This document shows, one piece after another, positions 52,925 to 61,304 of a stretch of 64,000 bases of DNA. The stretch is from positions 1 to 64,000 of the forward strand of contig NZ_SGXF01000010.1 in NCBI RefSeq assembly GCF_004216775.1, written 5' to 3'. The translations under genes and the position numbers were made by a program. The notes beneath the pieces are model-generated. The model was not told the DNA's origin, searched no databases, and worked only from the letters and a program-made list of their open reading frames with translations. How positions within the stretch are numbered: position 1 is the first letter of the stretch; each line of letters opens with the position of its first letter. Source of the DNA: Cuneatibacter caecimuris. Its GTDB lineage: Bacteria; Bacillota; Clostridia; Lachnospirales; Lachnospiraceae.

Positions 52925-53177
52925 TAGTTCTGTCTTTCTGAGAGCAAGTGTTTGTTCTTCCGAGATGTTTATACCAATTTACCATCATGCCACTTTCCAA
53001 ATGGATGATGTAATACTCATCGGAGTTAGAAAACCAAGCAAATTCATCACAAACGACAGTTCCATGACAGAATGCGTCCATAAGTCTATCGTAGCCAACA
53101 GTTTCTTTTACAATCTCACACAGTTTATCTCTGTCGATATGATACTGTGGTAGAGGACTCAAATGGTTTTCATTCAT
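52851..53177 (-). CDS. Phage protein, 108 aa, unknown
   Basis: YDRLMDAFCHGTVVCDEFAW, IIHLESGMMVNWYKHLGRTN and an acidic tail ending ERKNCE. AAAGGAG precedes the ATG. No function recognised. Confidence 0.7.
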   Translation of the reverse strand: MNENHLSPLPQYHIDRDKLCEIVKETVGYDRLMDAFCHGTVVCDEFAWFSNSDEYYIIHLESGMMVNWYKHLGRTNTCSQKDRTIDDYYEFFRLFKEELDYFERKNCE

Positions 53178-53259
53178 AAACTTTCTCCTTTTTTAACTTC
53201 CTAATTTCAAGCCTAACCCTGAATATAACTGGAAATAAATCTGTTTTTCTATTTCGTCT

Positions 53260-53466
53260 TTATAAACCTTGGTTGGCGTACCGTTTACCATAATTGTCAT
53301 AGTTTCTCCGTAATAAAGGCGCTGCTAAGTTTTCGGAACTTGGACCTGCCGCGTTTGCTAAAACTTGTGTTTCAGTCATATACGCCAGTGCTTCCATTCG
53401 CTTATTTTTACACCGACTGACAAACGGACAATTCTTGCATTCTTCTGAAAGCTTTGATAATCTCAT
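53260..53466 (-). CDS. Small Cys-rich phage protein
   Basis: 68 aa from the ATG at 53466 that overlaps the preceding stop as TAATG. CKNCPFVSRCKNKR gives a CxxC...C cluster, perhaps metal binding. Rest low complexity (AAGPSSENLAAPLL). Unknown role. Confidence 0.65.
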   Translation of the reverse strand: MRLSKLSEECKNCPFVSRCKNKRMEALAYMTETQVLANAAGPSSENLAAPLLRRNYDNYGKRYANQGL

Positions 53467-53843
53467 TACTGACAATTTTCCCTTTCTCGTTCCAGCTTGA
53501 CATCAATGGCTTTCTGTAAATCTTCTGGCTTGATGTCAAAAATGGACTCCAGGAAGTTCAGACAAATATACGCATCTGCCATCTCTTCCAAGAGTCCGAT
53601 TCTGTCGCCATAACCACGAACTTGTTTGCTGATCTGCTGCTGTAATTCTGCAAGTTCCTCCATCGCCACAGTGCATTTCAATTTCCATGGGTACTTCTGA
53701 AGGCTTCTGCGAATGATCCGCTTCCGTTCTTTTTCTGAAAGCTGGATATCGCTTTTCAACCCTTGGATAAACCTACTCCGATTTATGCCGAAGTTCCTCC
53801 TCACAACGTTGACAATCATTGTTCGCTGCTCCGAAACAGCCAT
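53466..53843 (-). CDS. MazG-like nucleotide pyrophosphohydrolase
   Basis: 125 aa. MEELAELQQQISKQVRG and GLLEEMADAYICLNFLESIF give the EExxE...ExxD magnesium site of all-alpha NTP pyrophosphatases. Hydrolyses nucleotide triphosphates; phage versions may affect (p)ppGpp or nucleotide pools. Start is uncertain because its first ~24 codons overlap the upstream gene. Confidence 0.78.
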   Translation of the reverse strand: MAVSEQRTMIVNVVRRNFGINRSRFIQGLKSDIQLSEKERKRIIRRSLQKYPWKLKCTVAMEELAELQQQISKQVRGYGDRIGLLEEMADAYICLNFLESIFDIKPEDLQKAIDVKLERERENCQ

Positions 53844-54840
53844 GGCAATGCTTCCTCATATCATACTCAGCCTTGGTTATTTCAATAAATTCGTCATTCT
53901 CTTCTTTAAAGAAGCGATTAAGCTCCACTTTACAGTCTTCTGGTGTAATTGCGTAGAAAATTCCGACCGTGTCGTAATCTCCATTTTCCGGATCAACTAA
54001 AAAATCTTCGCAATAGACCTTAAATGGTTTACTTGCCGGAAAATATGGCATGGTAATAGGGAACTTCTCTTCCATTACCTGATTGATCAAGCCACTGTGA
54101 TAGGAAGCATATGGATTGTTCAGATTGATTCCGCAGAATCTATCTATATCGCGATACTTTACGGTTCCATCAGAGTATACATACTTGAATAAAGAACTCA
54201 TCCGCTTACACTGATAGTTTACAATTTCACCGCGATGTCCCGAAAGGTCCGTAATATCACTCCAAACATCCTCCGTATCCTCGATAGGTGTAAGCGGCTT
54301 TCCATCGATTAGGCGATTCAGAATATGTTTAGTCATACCAATGCTGAATCCACTATGACCGTCCTCGGCCAGACTGTGATAGGCTTTCAGAGCACTTTCG
54401 TAGCAGGCGCAACCATAATCCCACTCATCTTCTTTTGTTCCGGAGGCTTTTCTTTCGTGCTCACAAGCAATTTCTACCTCTTTTTCAGCCCATGTCTGTA
54501 TATTGGATTTTTCCCGGCAGGATGACAAAGGAATATTTCGATCATCTATGTACTCATTCGCAAAAATCTTTCTTGTATCAGAGCCAAATGACTTCACAAT
54601 CTCCGGAAGATTCTCATTGACCGCATCAAACGCAAGACCACGTTCCATGCACCACCTCACTGAGTTCTCAAGCATCTCACCAACACGACAAGTCCAGAGA
54701 ATAAGCTTGTCTCCGTTTTTCTTCCGGTTCTGAAGATATGCAATCATCTCTTCGTTCGCTTCTCCAATCTCCGGCCACTTGTTCTCACATAAAGTTCCAT
54801 CGAAATCTACTGCAATAATTTTCACTGATTTAAGATTCAT
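53773..54840 (-). CDS. HAD-type hydrolase with phage-specific C-terminal domain
   Basis: 355 aa. N-terminal HAD core: VDFDGTLCENKWPEIGEANE with nucleophile DxDGT, later LILWTCRVGEML and a DDRN acidic motif. The C-terminal two-thirds contain SLAEDGHSGFSIGMTKHILN and SLFKYVYSDGTVKYRDIDRF, plus a Cys cluster (CHGCFGAANNDCQRC) near the end. Substrate unknown. GGAGGAGG precedes the ATG; IS110 lies immediately upstream. Confidence 0.82.
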   Translation of the reverse strand: MNLKSVKIIAVDFDGTLCENKWPEIGEANEEMIAYLQNRKKNGDKLILWTCRVGEMLENSVRWCMERGLAFDAVNENLPEIVKSFGSDTRKIFANEYIDDRNIPLSSCREKSNIQTWAEKEVEIACEHERKASGTKEDEWDYGCACYESALKAYHSLAEDGHSGFSIGMTKHILNRLIDGKPLTPIEDTEDVWSDITDLSGHRGEIVNYQCKRMSSLFKYVYSDGTVKYRDIDRFCGINLNNPYASYHSGLINQVMEEKFPITMPYFPASKPFKVYCEDFLVDPENGDYDTVGIFYAITPEDCKVELNRFFKEENDEFIEITKAEYDMRKHCHGCFGAANNDCQRCEEELRHKSE

Positions 54841-54864
54841 ACGTTTTTCCTCCTCCTAATATAT

Positions 54865-55134
54865 AAGTGTAGGGTTTCAGTACCCAACAGCCAGTTGGGA
54901 CTTAATCCTCTCATTGTTTAAGCTGTATAATGATTAGGCATTGGTATGACGACACCTCCTAGGACCACTTTAGGTGTCCGCAAGAAAGCCAGTCAGCCAG
55001 CCTATCATTTGCAGCCGTTCGATTTATGCAGGTTGGACTGTCCTTGTACATGTCCGTTTGATACCCCAGGAGATTGAATAAGCAGTGAGGAATGCTGGAT
55101 ACCATGCAAATTCATTTTCAGGAGGTACATTAGG
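54865..55134 (+). ncRNA. Candidate bridge RNA region of IS110
   Basis: Gene-free left end just upstream of the transposase, where IS110-group elements encode the bridge RNA. Local hairpins include CCCAAC/GTTGGG (54882-54900 area) and GGACxxxTTTAGGTGTCC-like complementarity near 55000. Target and donor loops cannot be assigned by eye. Confidence 0.45.
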
Positions 55135-56349
55135 ATGTACAACGCTGTCGGTATTGATGTCTCAAAGGGCAAGAGCACCATCGCAGTCCTGCAGCCCGGA
55201 GGCGTCATTGTCAGGAAACCCTTTGATGTTTTTCACACTTCCCAATCCTTAAAAGAACTATCAAATTATCTGGCTTCACTTGAAGGGGATACAAGGATTG
55301 TAATGGAGTGTACTGGCAGATACCATGAGTCCATGGCTAACTCCCTCTCTAATGCCGGGTTTTTTGTAACTGTCGTCAATCCGCATCTGATTAAAAACTT
55401 TGGTAACAATACGTTGCGCAAGGTCAAATCTGACCCTGCTGATGCTAAAAAGATAGCACGCTATACCCTTGACAACTGGGCTGAACTGCGGCAGTATTCA
55501 TGTATGGACAATACACGTAACCAATTGAAAACCTTAAATTCACAATTCAGCTTCTTTATGAAGCAAAAGGTTGCCGCAAAGGCAAACCTGATTGCACTGT
55601 TGGATAATACATACCCCGGTGTAAATAAACTGTTCAACAGCCCTGCCCGTGAAGATGGCAGTGAAAAATGGGTCGATTACGCTTACTCATTCTGGCATGT
55701 GGACTGTGTCCGTAAAACCGGCTTGAAAGCTTTTACAGTGCGCTATGAAGCTTTCTGCAGGAAACACCATTATATTTATCAGCCTTCCAAACCAGAAGAA
55801 CTGTTTAACGCCTCTAAAGAGCTTGTTGCCGTGTTCCCAAAGGAGACGTCCTATAAGCTTCTGATCCAGCAGAGTATCCAGCAGCTCAATCTTGCCTCTG
55901 CCCATATCGAACAGCTCCGCAGGGAGATGAATGCACTTGCTTCCACGCTCCCAGAATACGAGGTTGTCATGGGCATGTATGGCGTGGGCAAAACTTACGG
56001 TCCCCAGCTCATTGCTGAGATTGGCGATGTTTCAAGATTTACCCATCGGGAGGCAATCACTGCTTTTGCAGGTGTCGATCCCGGTGTGGAGCAGTTAGGG
56101 CAGCACAACTCAAAGAGCAACAAAGCTTCCAAATGTGGAACCGGCAGGCTCCGTAAGACCCTGTTCCAGGTCATGACCACCCTGCTCCAGAATGCCCCGG
56201 AGAATGAACCTGTCTACCAGTTTCTGAACCGGAAGCGTTCCGAAGGAAAACCTTACTATGTGTACATGACTGCTGGTGCGAATAAGTTCCTCCGCATCTA
56301 CTACGGCAAGGTAAAAGCACATCTGCGCAGTCTGGAACAAAACGAATAA
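55135..56349 (+). CDS. IS110 family transposase (DEDD/RuvC-like with Tnp20 domain)
   Basis: 404 aa, intact. The N-terminal DEDD domain starts AVGIDVSKGKSTIAVLQ with first Asp at 8, then VMECTGRYHE, and KSDPADAKKIA (third and fourth acidic positions). The C-terminal transposase_20 domain has MYGVGKTYGPQLIAEIGDVS, TAFAGVDPGVEQLGQHNSKS with the catalytic Ser, and GTGRLRKTLFQVM. Programmable, bridge-RNA-guided recombinase in characterised relatives. AGGAGG before the ATG. Confidence 0.93.
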   Translation: MYNAVGIDVSKGKSTIAVLQPGGVIVRKPFDVFHTSQSLKELSNYLASLEGDTRIVMECTGRYHESMANSLSNAGFFVTVVNPHLIKNFGNNTLRKVKSDPADAKKIARYTLDNWAELRQYSCMDNTRNQLKTLNSQFSFFMKQKVAAKANLIALLDNTYPGVNKLFNSPAREDGSEKWVDYAYSFWHVDCVRKTGLKAFTVRYEAFCRKHHYIYQPSKPEELFNASKELVAVFPKETSYKLLIQQSIQQLNLASAHIEQLRREMNALASTLPEYEVVMGMYGVGKTYGPQLIAEIGDVSRFTHREAITAFAGVDPGVEQLGQHNSKSNKASKCGTGRLRKTLFQVMTTLLQNAPENEPVYQFLNRKRSEGKPYYVYMTAGANKFLRIYYGKVKAHLRSLEQNE

Positions 56350-56554
56350 TCATTCCGTCTATTACGGCTTTCTTTTTGACCGGCTGATGAGGCGGTCTTA
56401 GAGTTGTGCCATAAAATCACTTCACAAAAATTTTCAAAAAGTGCTTGACTTTTTATTAGCAGGCTTTCTTATAGCGGACTCATCCCTTATGCAACTACTA
56501 TATCCGCCTTGTGGTCGCCCTCATTATTGCTCGACCCTCTCCCAAATTCTCCAA
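56350..56554. other. IS right end and intergenic DNA
   Basis: No gene seen. It contains the presumed right end of the IS (a GACCGGCTGATGAGGCGGTC partial hairpin at about 56378-56397) and the spacer to the next phage gene. Confidence 0.5.
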
Positions 56555-57319
56555 TTACTCAAGCCATTTGTTGTCGATATAATAGAAACTGTAAACACTG
56601 ACTCCAATTAAGGCCATCCAAATAATCCAGAATATCCACATTGCAAAATCGGTTTCTAAGTATTCTACGGTTTCATCAATCTTCATATTTTCATAAAATG
56701 GTGAGTTATCGGCTATTGTTTTATCAGCCAGTTCTGTAAATATGGTTCCGGTAAAGTTTAAACCAACTCCATAATACTTATAACGAATGTGCTCGGATTC
56801 TTTAACAGTGTCTATATATTCCTTTCCCGGCAGGTCGATTTTACTAACTGAAAAAACGTGTTTTAAAAATGATATTTCATCACATATCCGTTCCTCACTA
56901 CCAGCATAATCCCATGTCCAATAGGTTTCCGTTGTATAGTAAGTATGGGTTTTTCCATTCGTAGTTGTTGTATGTGCAACCTGGCGAGTATGCATTGTAT
57001 ATCGTTCTTTCACTTTTTCAATATAAATGTATTCTCCACCAATTTCAGGATATGTAACTGTATCGACTGCTTTCAAATCGCCATATACAAAAGCGTTCCC
57101 GGCATTCGTCCTCATTCCATACTCAAACAGTTCCCGCGATTCTATTTTTATTGCCTTGTTGTATTTTTCATTTTTATCCAATTGATAATCCGAGATTTTT
57201 CCAGCAATAAGGACTCCAATCAGAAGCATAATAGCGACAATCGATACACTTACCAGTATTTCCCGTTTCGTAATCTCGAAATTTCCGAAATCAAAACTTC
57301 TACGCTTGCGTCCTCTCAT
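56555..57319 (-). CDS. Two-pass membrane protein next to LemA
   Basis: 254 aa with an N-terminal helix (REILVSVSIVAIMLLIGVLI, about 20-40) and a C-terminal helix (MWIFWIIWMALIGVSVYSFY, about 226-245). A ~180-aa outer domain (THTYYTTETYWTWDYAGSEE) faces out. It directly follows a LemA gene, an association seen for bacterial membrane partners of LemA. Function unknown. Confidence 0.7.
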   Translation of the reverse strand: MRGRKRRSFDFGNFEITKREILVSVSIVAIMLLIGVLIAGKISDYQLDKNEKYNKAIKIESRELFEYGMRTNAGNAFVYGDLKAVDTVTYPEIGGEYIYIEKVKERYTMHTRQVAHTTTTNGKTHTYYTTETYWTWDYAGSEERICDEISFLKHVFSVSKIDLPGKEYIDTVKESEHIRYKYYGVGLNFTGTIFTELADKTIADNSPFYENMKIDETVEYLETDFAMWIFWIIWMALIGVSVYSFYYIDNKWLE

Positions 57320-57324
57320 AGCTT

Positions 57325-57879
57325 TTACTCTCCAAACAGATTCTGCGGAGCATCGGCAGAAGCACTATAATCAAGATAGGTATATTTCAGAACCTCATAT
57401 CCGAGAATATTGAGAAAAAATCTTGTCGGGAATTTGCGTATATATCGGTTGTATTCTTTTACCTGCTTATTGTAGTTACTCCGATATTCTGCAATTAAAT
57501 TTTCTGTAATTGAAAGTTCATTCATTAACTCTTTATAATTTTCATTAGATTTTAATTCTGGATACGCTTCTGACACCGCCGTGATAGCTGTAGTAACGTT
57601 TTCGATATCACCGGTAGATCCTCTATTTTCAACAATCGCCGTCAATGTTTCCGCTTCATGCTTATCGTACTGCTTAACACAATTAGCAAGGTTGTAAACC
57701 AAATCTACACGTCGTTTTTCCTGAACTTTGATGTCAGAATCAGCAGTATTAACTTGCTCTTCCAAGGTAAATGCTCTGTTCTGGGAACTCTGTATACAAA
57801 ACATACCTAACAAAATAATAGTAATAATACCGACTGCTACAATTAAAGCTACTTTCCAGTTGTTTTTAATTGTTCTCAT
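57325..57879 (-). CDS. LemA family protein
   Basis: 184 aa: single N-terminal helix (VALIVAVGIITIILLGMFC, about 9-28) then a four-helix LemA domain with LEEQVNTADSDIKVQEKRRV, DLVYNLANCVKQYDKHEAET and YNRYIRKFPTRFFLNILGYE, the family hallmark. Usually a host envelope protein of unclear role, so its presence as a phage gene is of interest. Starts after a weak ribosome site. Confidence 0.9.
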   Translation of the reverse strand: MRTIKNNWKVALIVAVGIITIILLGMFCIQSSQNRAFTLEEQVNTADSDIKVQEKRRVDLVYNLANCVKQYDKHEAETLTAIVENRGSTGDIENVTTAITAVSEAYPELKSNENYKELMNELSITENLIAEYRSNYNKQVKEYNRYIRKFPTRFFLNILGYEVLKYTYLDYSASADAPQNLFGE

Positions 57880-58057
57880 GATTTTTTCTCCTTTTTACTC
57901 TTCTGAATTTATCCACGCTCTTTATCGTTCCTGTATACTTGTTGATAATGCGGTAATAGAATTCCGTCTCCTCAACCAACATCCAATCTTCACAGTTTAA
58001 ATAATGAGCAGATAAGCATTCTTTTTGCTCTCTGGTTAATTTTTTCGGCTGCTTCAT
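57866..58057 (-). CDS. DUF6906-like small protein
   Basis: 63 aa. KQPKKLTREQKECLSAHYLN, then WMLVEETEFYYRIINKYTG, matches the small DUF6906 family of Firmicute phages. Function unknown. GGAG precedes the ATG and its end overlaps LemA's start. Confidence 0.78.
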   Translation of the reverse strand: MKQPKKLTREQKECLSAHYLNCEDWMLVEETEFYYRIINKYTGTIKSVDKFRRVKRRKNHENN

Positions 58058-58254
58058 GTGGTTTTCTCCTTGCTAAAACTGGTTTTCTTTGATTTGGGGA
58101 ATACCAGCTTTTGATAAATTTCTTTGGCCTCTTCTCCCTGATAGGCGTTGATGATTTCGACTTTGCCTTTCTCCTGCTTTCCAACAATCAGAACACCAAC
58201 ATCTTTCCCATGAGAAAAATCCCAACTCACGATGACACTATCTGTTGATTTCAT
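58054..58254 (-). CDS. Phage protein, 66 aa, unknown
   Basis: VIVSWDFSHGKDVGVLIVGK, then INAYQGEEAKEIYQKLV. A recurrent small phage protein with no assigned role. Start overlaps the DUF5662-like gene's end. Confidence 0.72.
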   Translation of the reverse strand: MKSTDSVIVSWDFSHGKDVGVLIVGKQEKGKVEIINAYQGEEAKEIYQKLVFPKSKKTSFSKEKTT

Positions 58255-58765
58255 TCGCCATCACCTCCCCAAGCTTATTTTTGATATGCCCTAAGATATC
58301 CTCCACCAATCTTCTCGTATTCGGATGCAGTTTTATATAGCTTTTCCGCTCCTCATACCAAGAGAAGATCTCCAGCAGGTTCCCTTTAAACCAGCTAAAG
58401 GACCACCAATCACAAATCATCTCCAGAACATAACAGCAAGGCATTTCCAAAATAATTTCTCCTTCTTCGGGATCGTCATTGATAAGCACCCAATACTGCC
58501 AATGGTGAGGGTTTCGATGAATATGTAACAGCCAAGCTTTTCTGAAATCCTCAACTACTCCATAAGAGCGATTGCCTCCATAAAAATAAATATCATAGGG
58601 GCCATATTCATCAGGCTCTGTTTTGGATTGGTCATGTGCAAATACGATATTGTGTTCCGCACCACTGCCCTCTGTAATTTCAGGAAGATTTTTCTGCAAC
58701 CAACGAAATCCGGCTTCAACGTTGGATTTATGTTGCGCCAAATATCGGTCATATTGATAGCTCAT
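58238..58765 (-). CDS. DUF5662-like catalytic-type protein
   Basis: 175 aa from the ATG at 58765, preceded by GGGAGG; the longer frame starting at 58828 is unlikely. VEAGFRWLQKNLPEI, VFAHDQSKTEPDEYGPYDIY, LLHIHRNPHHWQYWVLIND. The conserved H and D residues resemble an HD-like hydrolase. Activity untested in the family (DUF5662). Confidence 0.75.
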   Translation of the reverse strand: MSYQYDRYLAQHKSNVEAGFRWLQKNLPEITEGSGAEHNIVFAHDQSKTEPDEYGPYDIYFYGGNRSYGVVEDFRKAWLLHIHRNPHHWQYWVLINDDPEEGEIILEMPCCYVLEMICDWWSFSWFKGNLLEIFSWYEERKSYIKLHPNTRRLVEDILGHIKNKLGEVMANEINR

Positions 58766-58920
58766 TTTTTCTTTTCCTCCCACTTCATAGGTTTCTGGGA
58801 ATTGAGATTGTATCCATAATCCAAGCATTCATTACATGGGTCGAATTTTTCTCCCAATTCCTTGTGATTACAGGTTTTACAATACTTTTTAAAATCCACT
58901 TCCAAATACTCTTCGTTCAT
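58762..58920 (-). CDS. Small four-Cys zinc-ribbon-like protein
   Basis: 52 aa from ATG 58920 after AAAGGAG. KKYCKTCNHKELGEKFDPCN, then ECLDYG: two CxxC pairs, probably a structural zinc. Unknown role. Overlaps the DUF5662-like start. Confidence 0.7.
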   Translation of the reverse strand: MNEEYLEVDFKKYCKTCNHKELGEKFDPCNECLDYGYNLNSQKPMKWEEKKK

Positions 58921-58933
58921 GGTTGATCTCCTT

Positions 58934-60181
58934 TCACCACTTCGCAAACCTCGATTCATTAAAATCTCTCTTATCTTTCAGTGCCTTACTAATTGCCAAA
59001 TCAATCCCACTACGAGATTTCAAGTGATAGTAATACAAATCTTTAAATGGCGTATTCAACCTGTCTATTCGCCCCGCAGATTGCTGCATGATTTTGTAAG
59101 AATAGTTCTGTGAGTAGAATATAATGGTATCTGTCTTGATGCAGTTCCATCCTTCCGCTCCAGCATTGTACTGAACAAGATACACCCAGTTTTTCGACTC
59201 TGGGATTGGCTGGTGTTTGTGACCATTCCACTCTGCAATTTCAAAGACTCCATCGTCTTCATCATCTTCATAAATTCGAAACAACCCGTTCAAAAGCTCC
59301 AGCTCATAATCAAAGTTGTAAAATATAATGGCTCTGGGATGCTTCTCTACAATTTCCATCAAGGCGATCTGTCGTGACTCGTCCGTATTCACGATTTTCC
59401 GCCATACATAGCAAAGACCGGCGGCATTCGCAATCGGCTCATTCTTATACGGGTCCCATCGTGTTCGTCCAACATCTTTGTATCGCTCTATGCTGTATCG
59501 AACAAATATATCTTCGTGATGAGAAACCGTCTGACGCTTGAAATCCATATTCACCAAAATACAATTTCTGAGTCGAATCAATCTCCCAGTATTCAAATAT
59601 CGGTCAATCTTTGGGTATTTACTGAATCGACTATAAACCACATGTTCTCGGATGAATTCTGTCCGGTTTTTGTAAAACCCATTTGCGATGAATACCGGAA
59701 TATAATCCTGCCAGGTATCTCCCGGAGTTGCAGACAATAGAATCCACTGATTTGATTTGGTGATTTTCAAAAACGCCTTCACCCAAGCTCCGGAGCCTAT
59801 CACTCTCTGCTCGTCAAATATAAAGAAAGCATCCTTTACATCCTCGTACTTCTTGATATTATTCCAGGAATCCACGACAATCTGATTTGAATATAGATTG
59901 ACATCCTCGTGAACCGAAAGAAGGAAGGGCGAAAGATCACCCTCCCATTCCATCGTGTCCCGCTTTCTGGCTGTTGTGATGATGTATAAGTCCTTTGGGG
60001 GATCGTCCATCGCAACATAATCCTCAACCCCCATCAAGCAATCCGGATTTCCGCCATTCTGGAGATAGTAATAAGCTAATGCTGTTCTTGATTTTCCGCT
60101 TCCAACGCCGCCACACAGAATACAACCATTTCTCATTTTTTTTACTACTGCTATTTGATAGTCATACAATTCAACGGCCAT
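58934..60181 (-). CDS. Phage DEAD-like/SNF2-type helicase
   Basis: 415 aa from ATG 60181 after GAGGAG. Motif I GGVGSGKSRTALAYYYL, motif II FIFDEQR, motif III ILLSATPGDTW, and motif VI QQSAGRIDRLN show a superfamily 2 helicase. Unusual Glu-Gln-Arg replaces DEAH/DEAD. Encoded with SSB-like and polymerase genes, so probably the replicative or recombination helicase. Confidence 0.88.
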   Translation of the reverse strand: MAVELYDYQIAVVKKMRNGCILCGGVGSGKSRTALAYYYLQNGGNPDCLMGVEDYVAMDDPPKDLYIITTARKRDTMEWEGDLSPFLLSVHEDVNLYSNQIVVDSWNNIKKYEDVKDAFFIFDEQRVIGSGAWVKAFLKITKSNQWILLSATPGDTWQDYIPVFIANGFYKNRTEFIREHVVYSRFSKYPKIDRYLNTGRLIRLRNCILVNMDFKRQTVSHHEDIFVRYSIERYKDVGRTRWDPYKNEPIANAAGLCYVWRKIVNTDESRQIALMEIVEKHPRAIIFYNFDYELELLNGLFRIYEDDEDDGVFEIAEWNGHKHQPIPESKNWVYLVQYNAGAEGWNCIKTDTIIFYSQNYSYKIMQQSAGRIDRLNTPFKDLYYYHLKSRSGIDLAISKALKDKRDFNESRFAKW

Positions 60182-60335
60182 TCCGTTGCTCCTCAAGAAC
60201 CGCTGTTATGCTGTTTTTCAGGTTCGCCATATCCGAATACATCTCGTTTTCATTCTTCGTGCAGTCATCTTCTATGGGAGCCATATTTAACAGACTATCC
60301 AGCTCTTTTTCTAATGCTTTCAATCGTTCATTCAC
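60171..60335 (-). CDS. Small coiled-coil protein, 54 aa
   Basis: GTG start at 60335 after GAGGAGG; begins NERLKALEKELDSLL and ends EEQRNGR. Overlaps the helicase start by 11 bp. Unknown; its frame and ribosome site make it credible. Confidence 0.6.
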   Translation of the reverse strand: MNERLKALEKELDSLLNMAPIEDDCTKNENEMYSDMANLKNSITAVLEEQRNGR

Positions 60336-60357
60336 GCTTATCCCTCCTCATAAACTT

Positions 60358-60726
60358 TCATATACTGTGAAATAATCTTCTCATAGTCCACACATCTGAA
60401 AAATATATAGGTGTAAACCAGTAATTCTTCAAATCATCAGCCATAGTCATTGGTTTGATCAAAGAATTTCCAACTTTAAAATATCCAGCAATTCCTAGAA
60501 GAGAAAGTTGAATATAGCACATCAAAGCTGGAACTTCTTCAATGTCTTGTCCGGAAACTAATAAATGGTTTTGATAATTATAATTTTCTTTTTCTAGTTG
60601 CTTTCGTGCTTCTCTGATATTTTCTTTGGTTTTTCGACCTTGGAAATAGAAGCATTGATCTTCGATTTCGCTGTGGTTCGCTTCTTTTTCCGATTCCAAA
60701 ATGCCATAGCTTTTCTCCTTTCGCAA
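60358..60726 (-). CDS. Phage protein of uncertain reading frame
   Basis: A TTG-started frame gives 122 aa including GQDIEEVPALMCYIQLSLLG and IAGYFKVGNSLIKPM. A clear GAAAGGAG site instead serves an ATG at 60707 in another frame, a basic 37-aa peptide (MAFWNRKKKRTTAKSKINAS) ending at 60594. Either both exist or a frameshift joins them. Function unknown. Confidence 0.4.
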   Translation of the reverse strand: MRKEKSYGILESEKEANHSEIEDQCFYFQGRKTKENIREARKQLEKENYNYQNHLLVSGQDIEEVPALMCYIQLSLLGIAGYFKVGNSLIKPMTMADDLKNYWFTPIYFSDVWTMRRLFHSI

Positions 60727-60799
60727 AATAAAGGGCTGTTTCCTCTAGCCTTAGGACATTTACCTTGCTGGCAATATCAGGCACCCTATTTGTCGCTTG

Positions 60800-61285
60800 T
60801 TAGTGGAATGGAACTTCTTCCGGGCCTTCTTCCTCCGCATACTTTTCAGCAAACTCATCCTCTTCGATGGTGACATACATCGTCTTCAGATAAGCCTTAA
60901 TTCCGGTCTTACCATTCACTTCCCAAGAATACGGTCGAATCGTCAAATCAACATTCCGAATCTCCGCATAGTCCAAAGTGGAAATGGATTCATCATCCAA
61001 CGGTGTTTTTGTCTTTCTGGTAATCATATACACCTTAGGCGGGATATTCTCGAAGCTGACTGCCACCTGAATATATTGTCTCGGCTCTTCATCCTCGTCT
61101 CTCGGAGCCAGCACTCTTACATTCCATCCATCATTGGAGAGTTTCTCCGCGTGTTCCGGATCTTCGATGATGACACAGAAGTTCCGGTTTCCAGCCCGAT
61201 TGTATTTAGACTCTTCGCCTCGGAAGTTTCGAAAAATAATTCTTGCGTTTTCAATAATGATATTGGGTACATTTTTGTAAGCCAT
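60800..61285 (-). CDS. ssDNA-binding-like protein
   Basis: 161 aa from ATG 61285, preceded by [66 protein letters not shown] and a strongly acidic C-terminus ([11 protein letters not shown]-like). The OB-fold-like core with acidic tail, and a place next to DNA polymerase, suits a T7 gp2.5-like ssDNA-binding protein. Assigned by context and architecture. Confidence 0.72.
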   Translation of the reverse strand: MAYKNVPNIIIENARIIFRNFRGEESKYNRAGNRNFCVIIEDPEHAEKLSNDGWNVRVLAPRDEDEEPRQYIQVAVSFENIPPKVYMITRKTKTPLDDESISTLDYAEIRNVDLTIRPYSWEVNGKTGIKAYLKTMYVTIEEDEFAEKYAEEEGPEEVPFH

Positions 61286-61304
61286 AATATACTTCTCCTC
61301 TTCT

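Larger units (their letters stand above)
54865..56500 (+). mobile_element. IS110-family insertion sequence
   Basis: The only plus-strand unit in the prophage: a ~270-bp non-coding left end, a 404-aa transposase, and a ~150-bp right end. It lies between the HAD gene and a membrane protein gene, interrupting the operon. Exact ends are not certain, since IS110 elements lack simple terminal inverted repeats. Both borders are estimates within about 40 bp. Confidence 0.8.
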
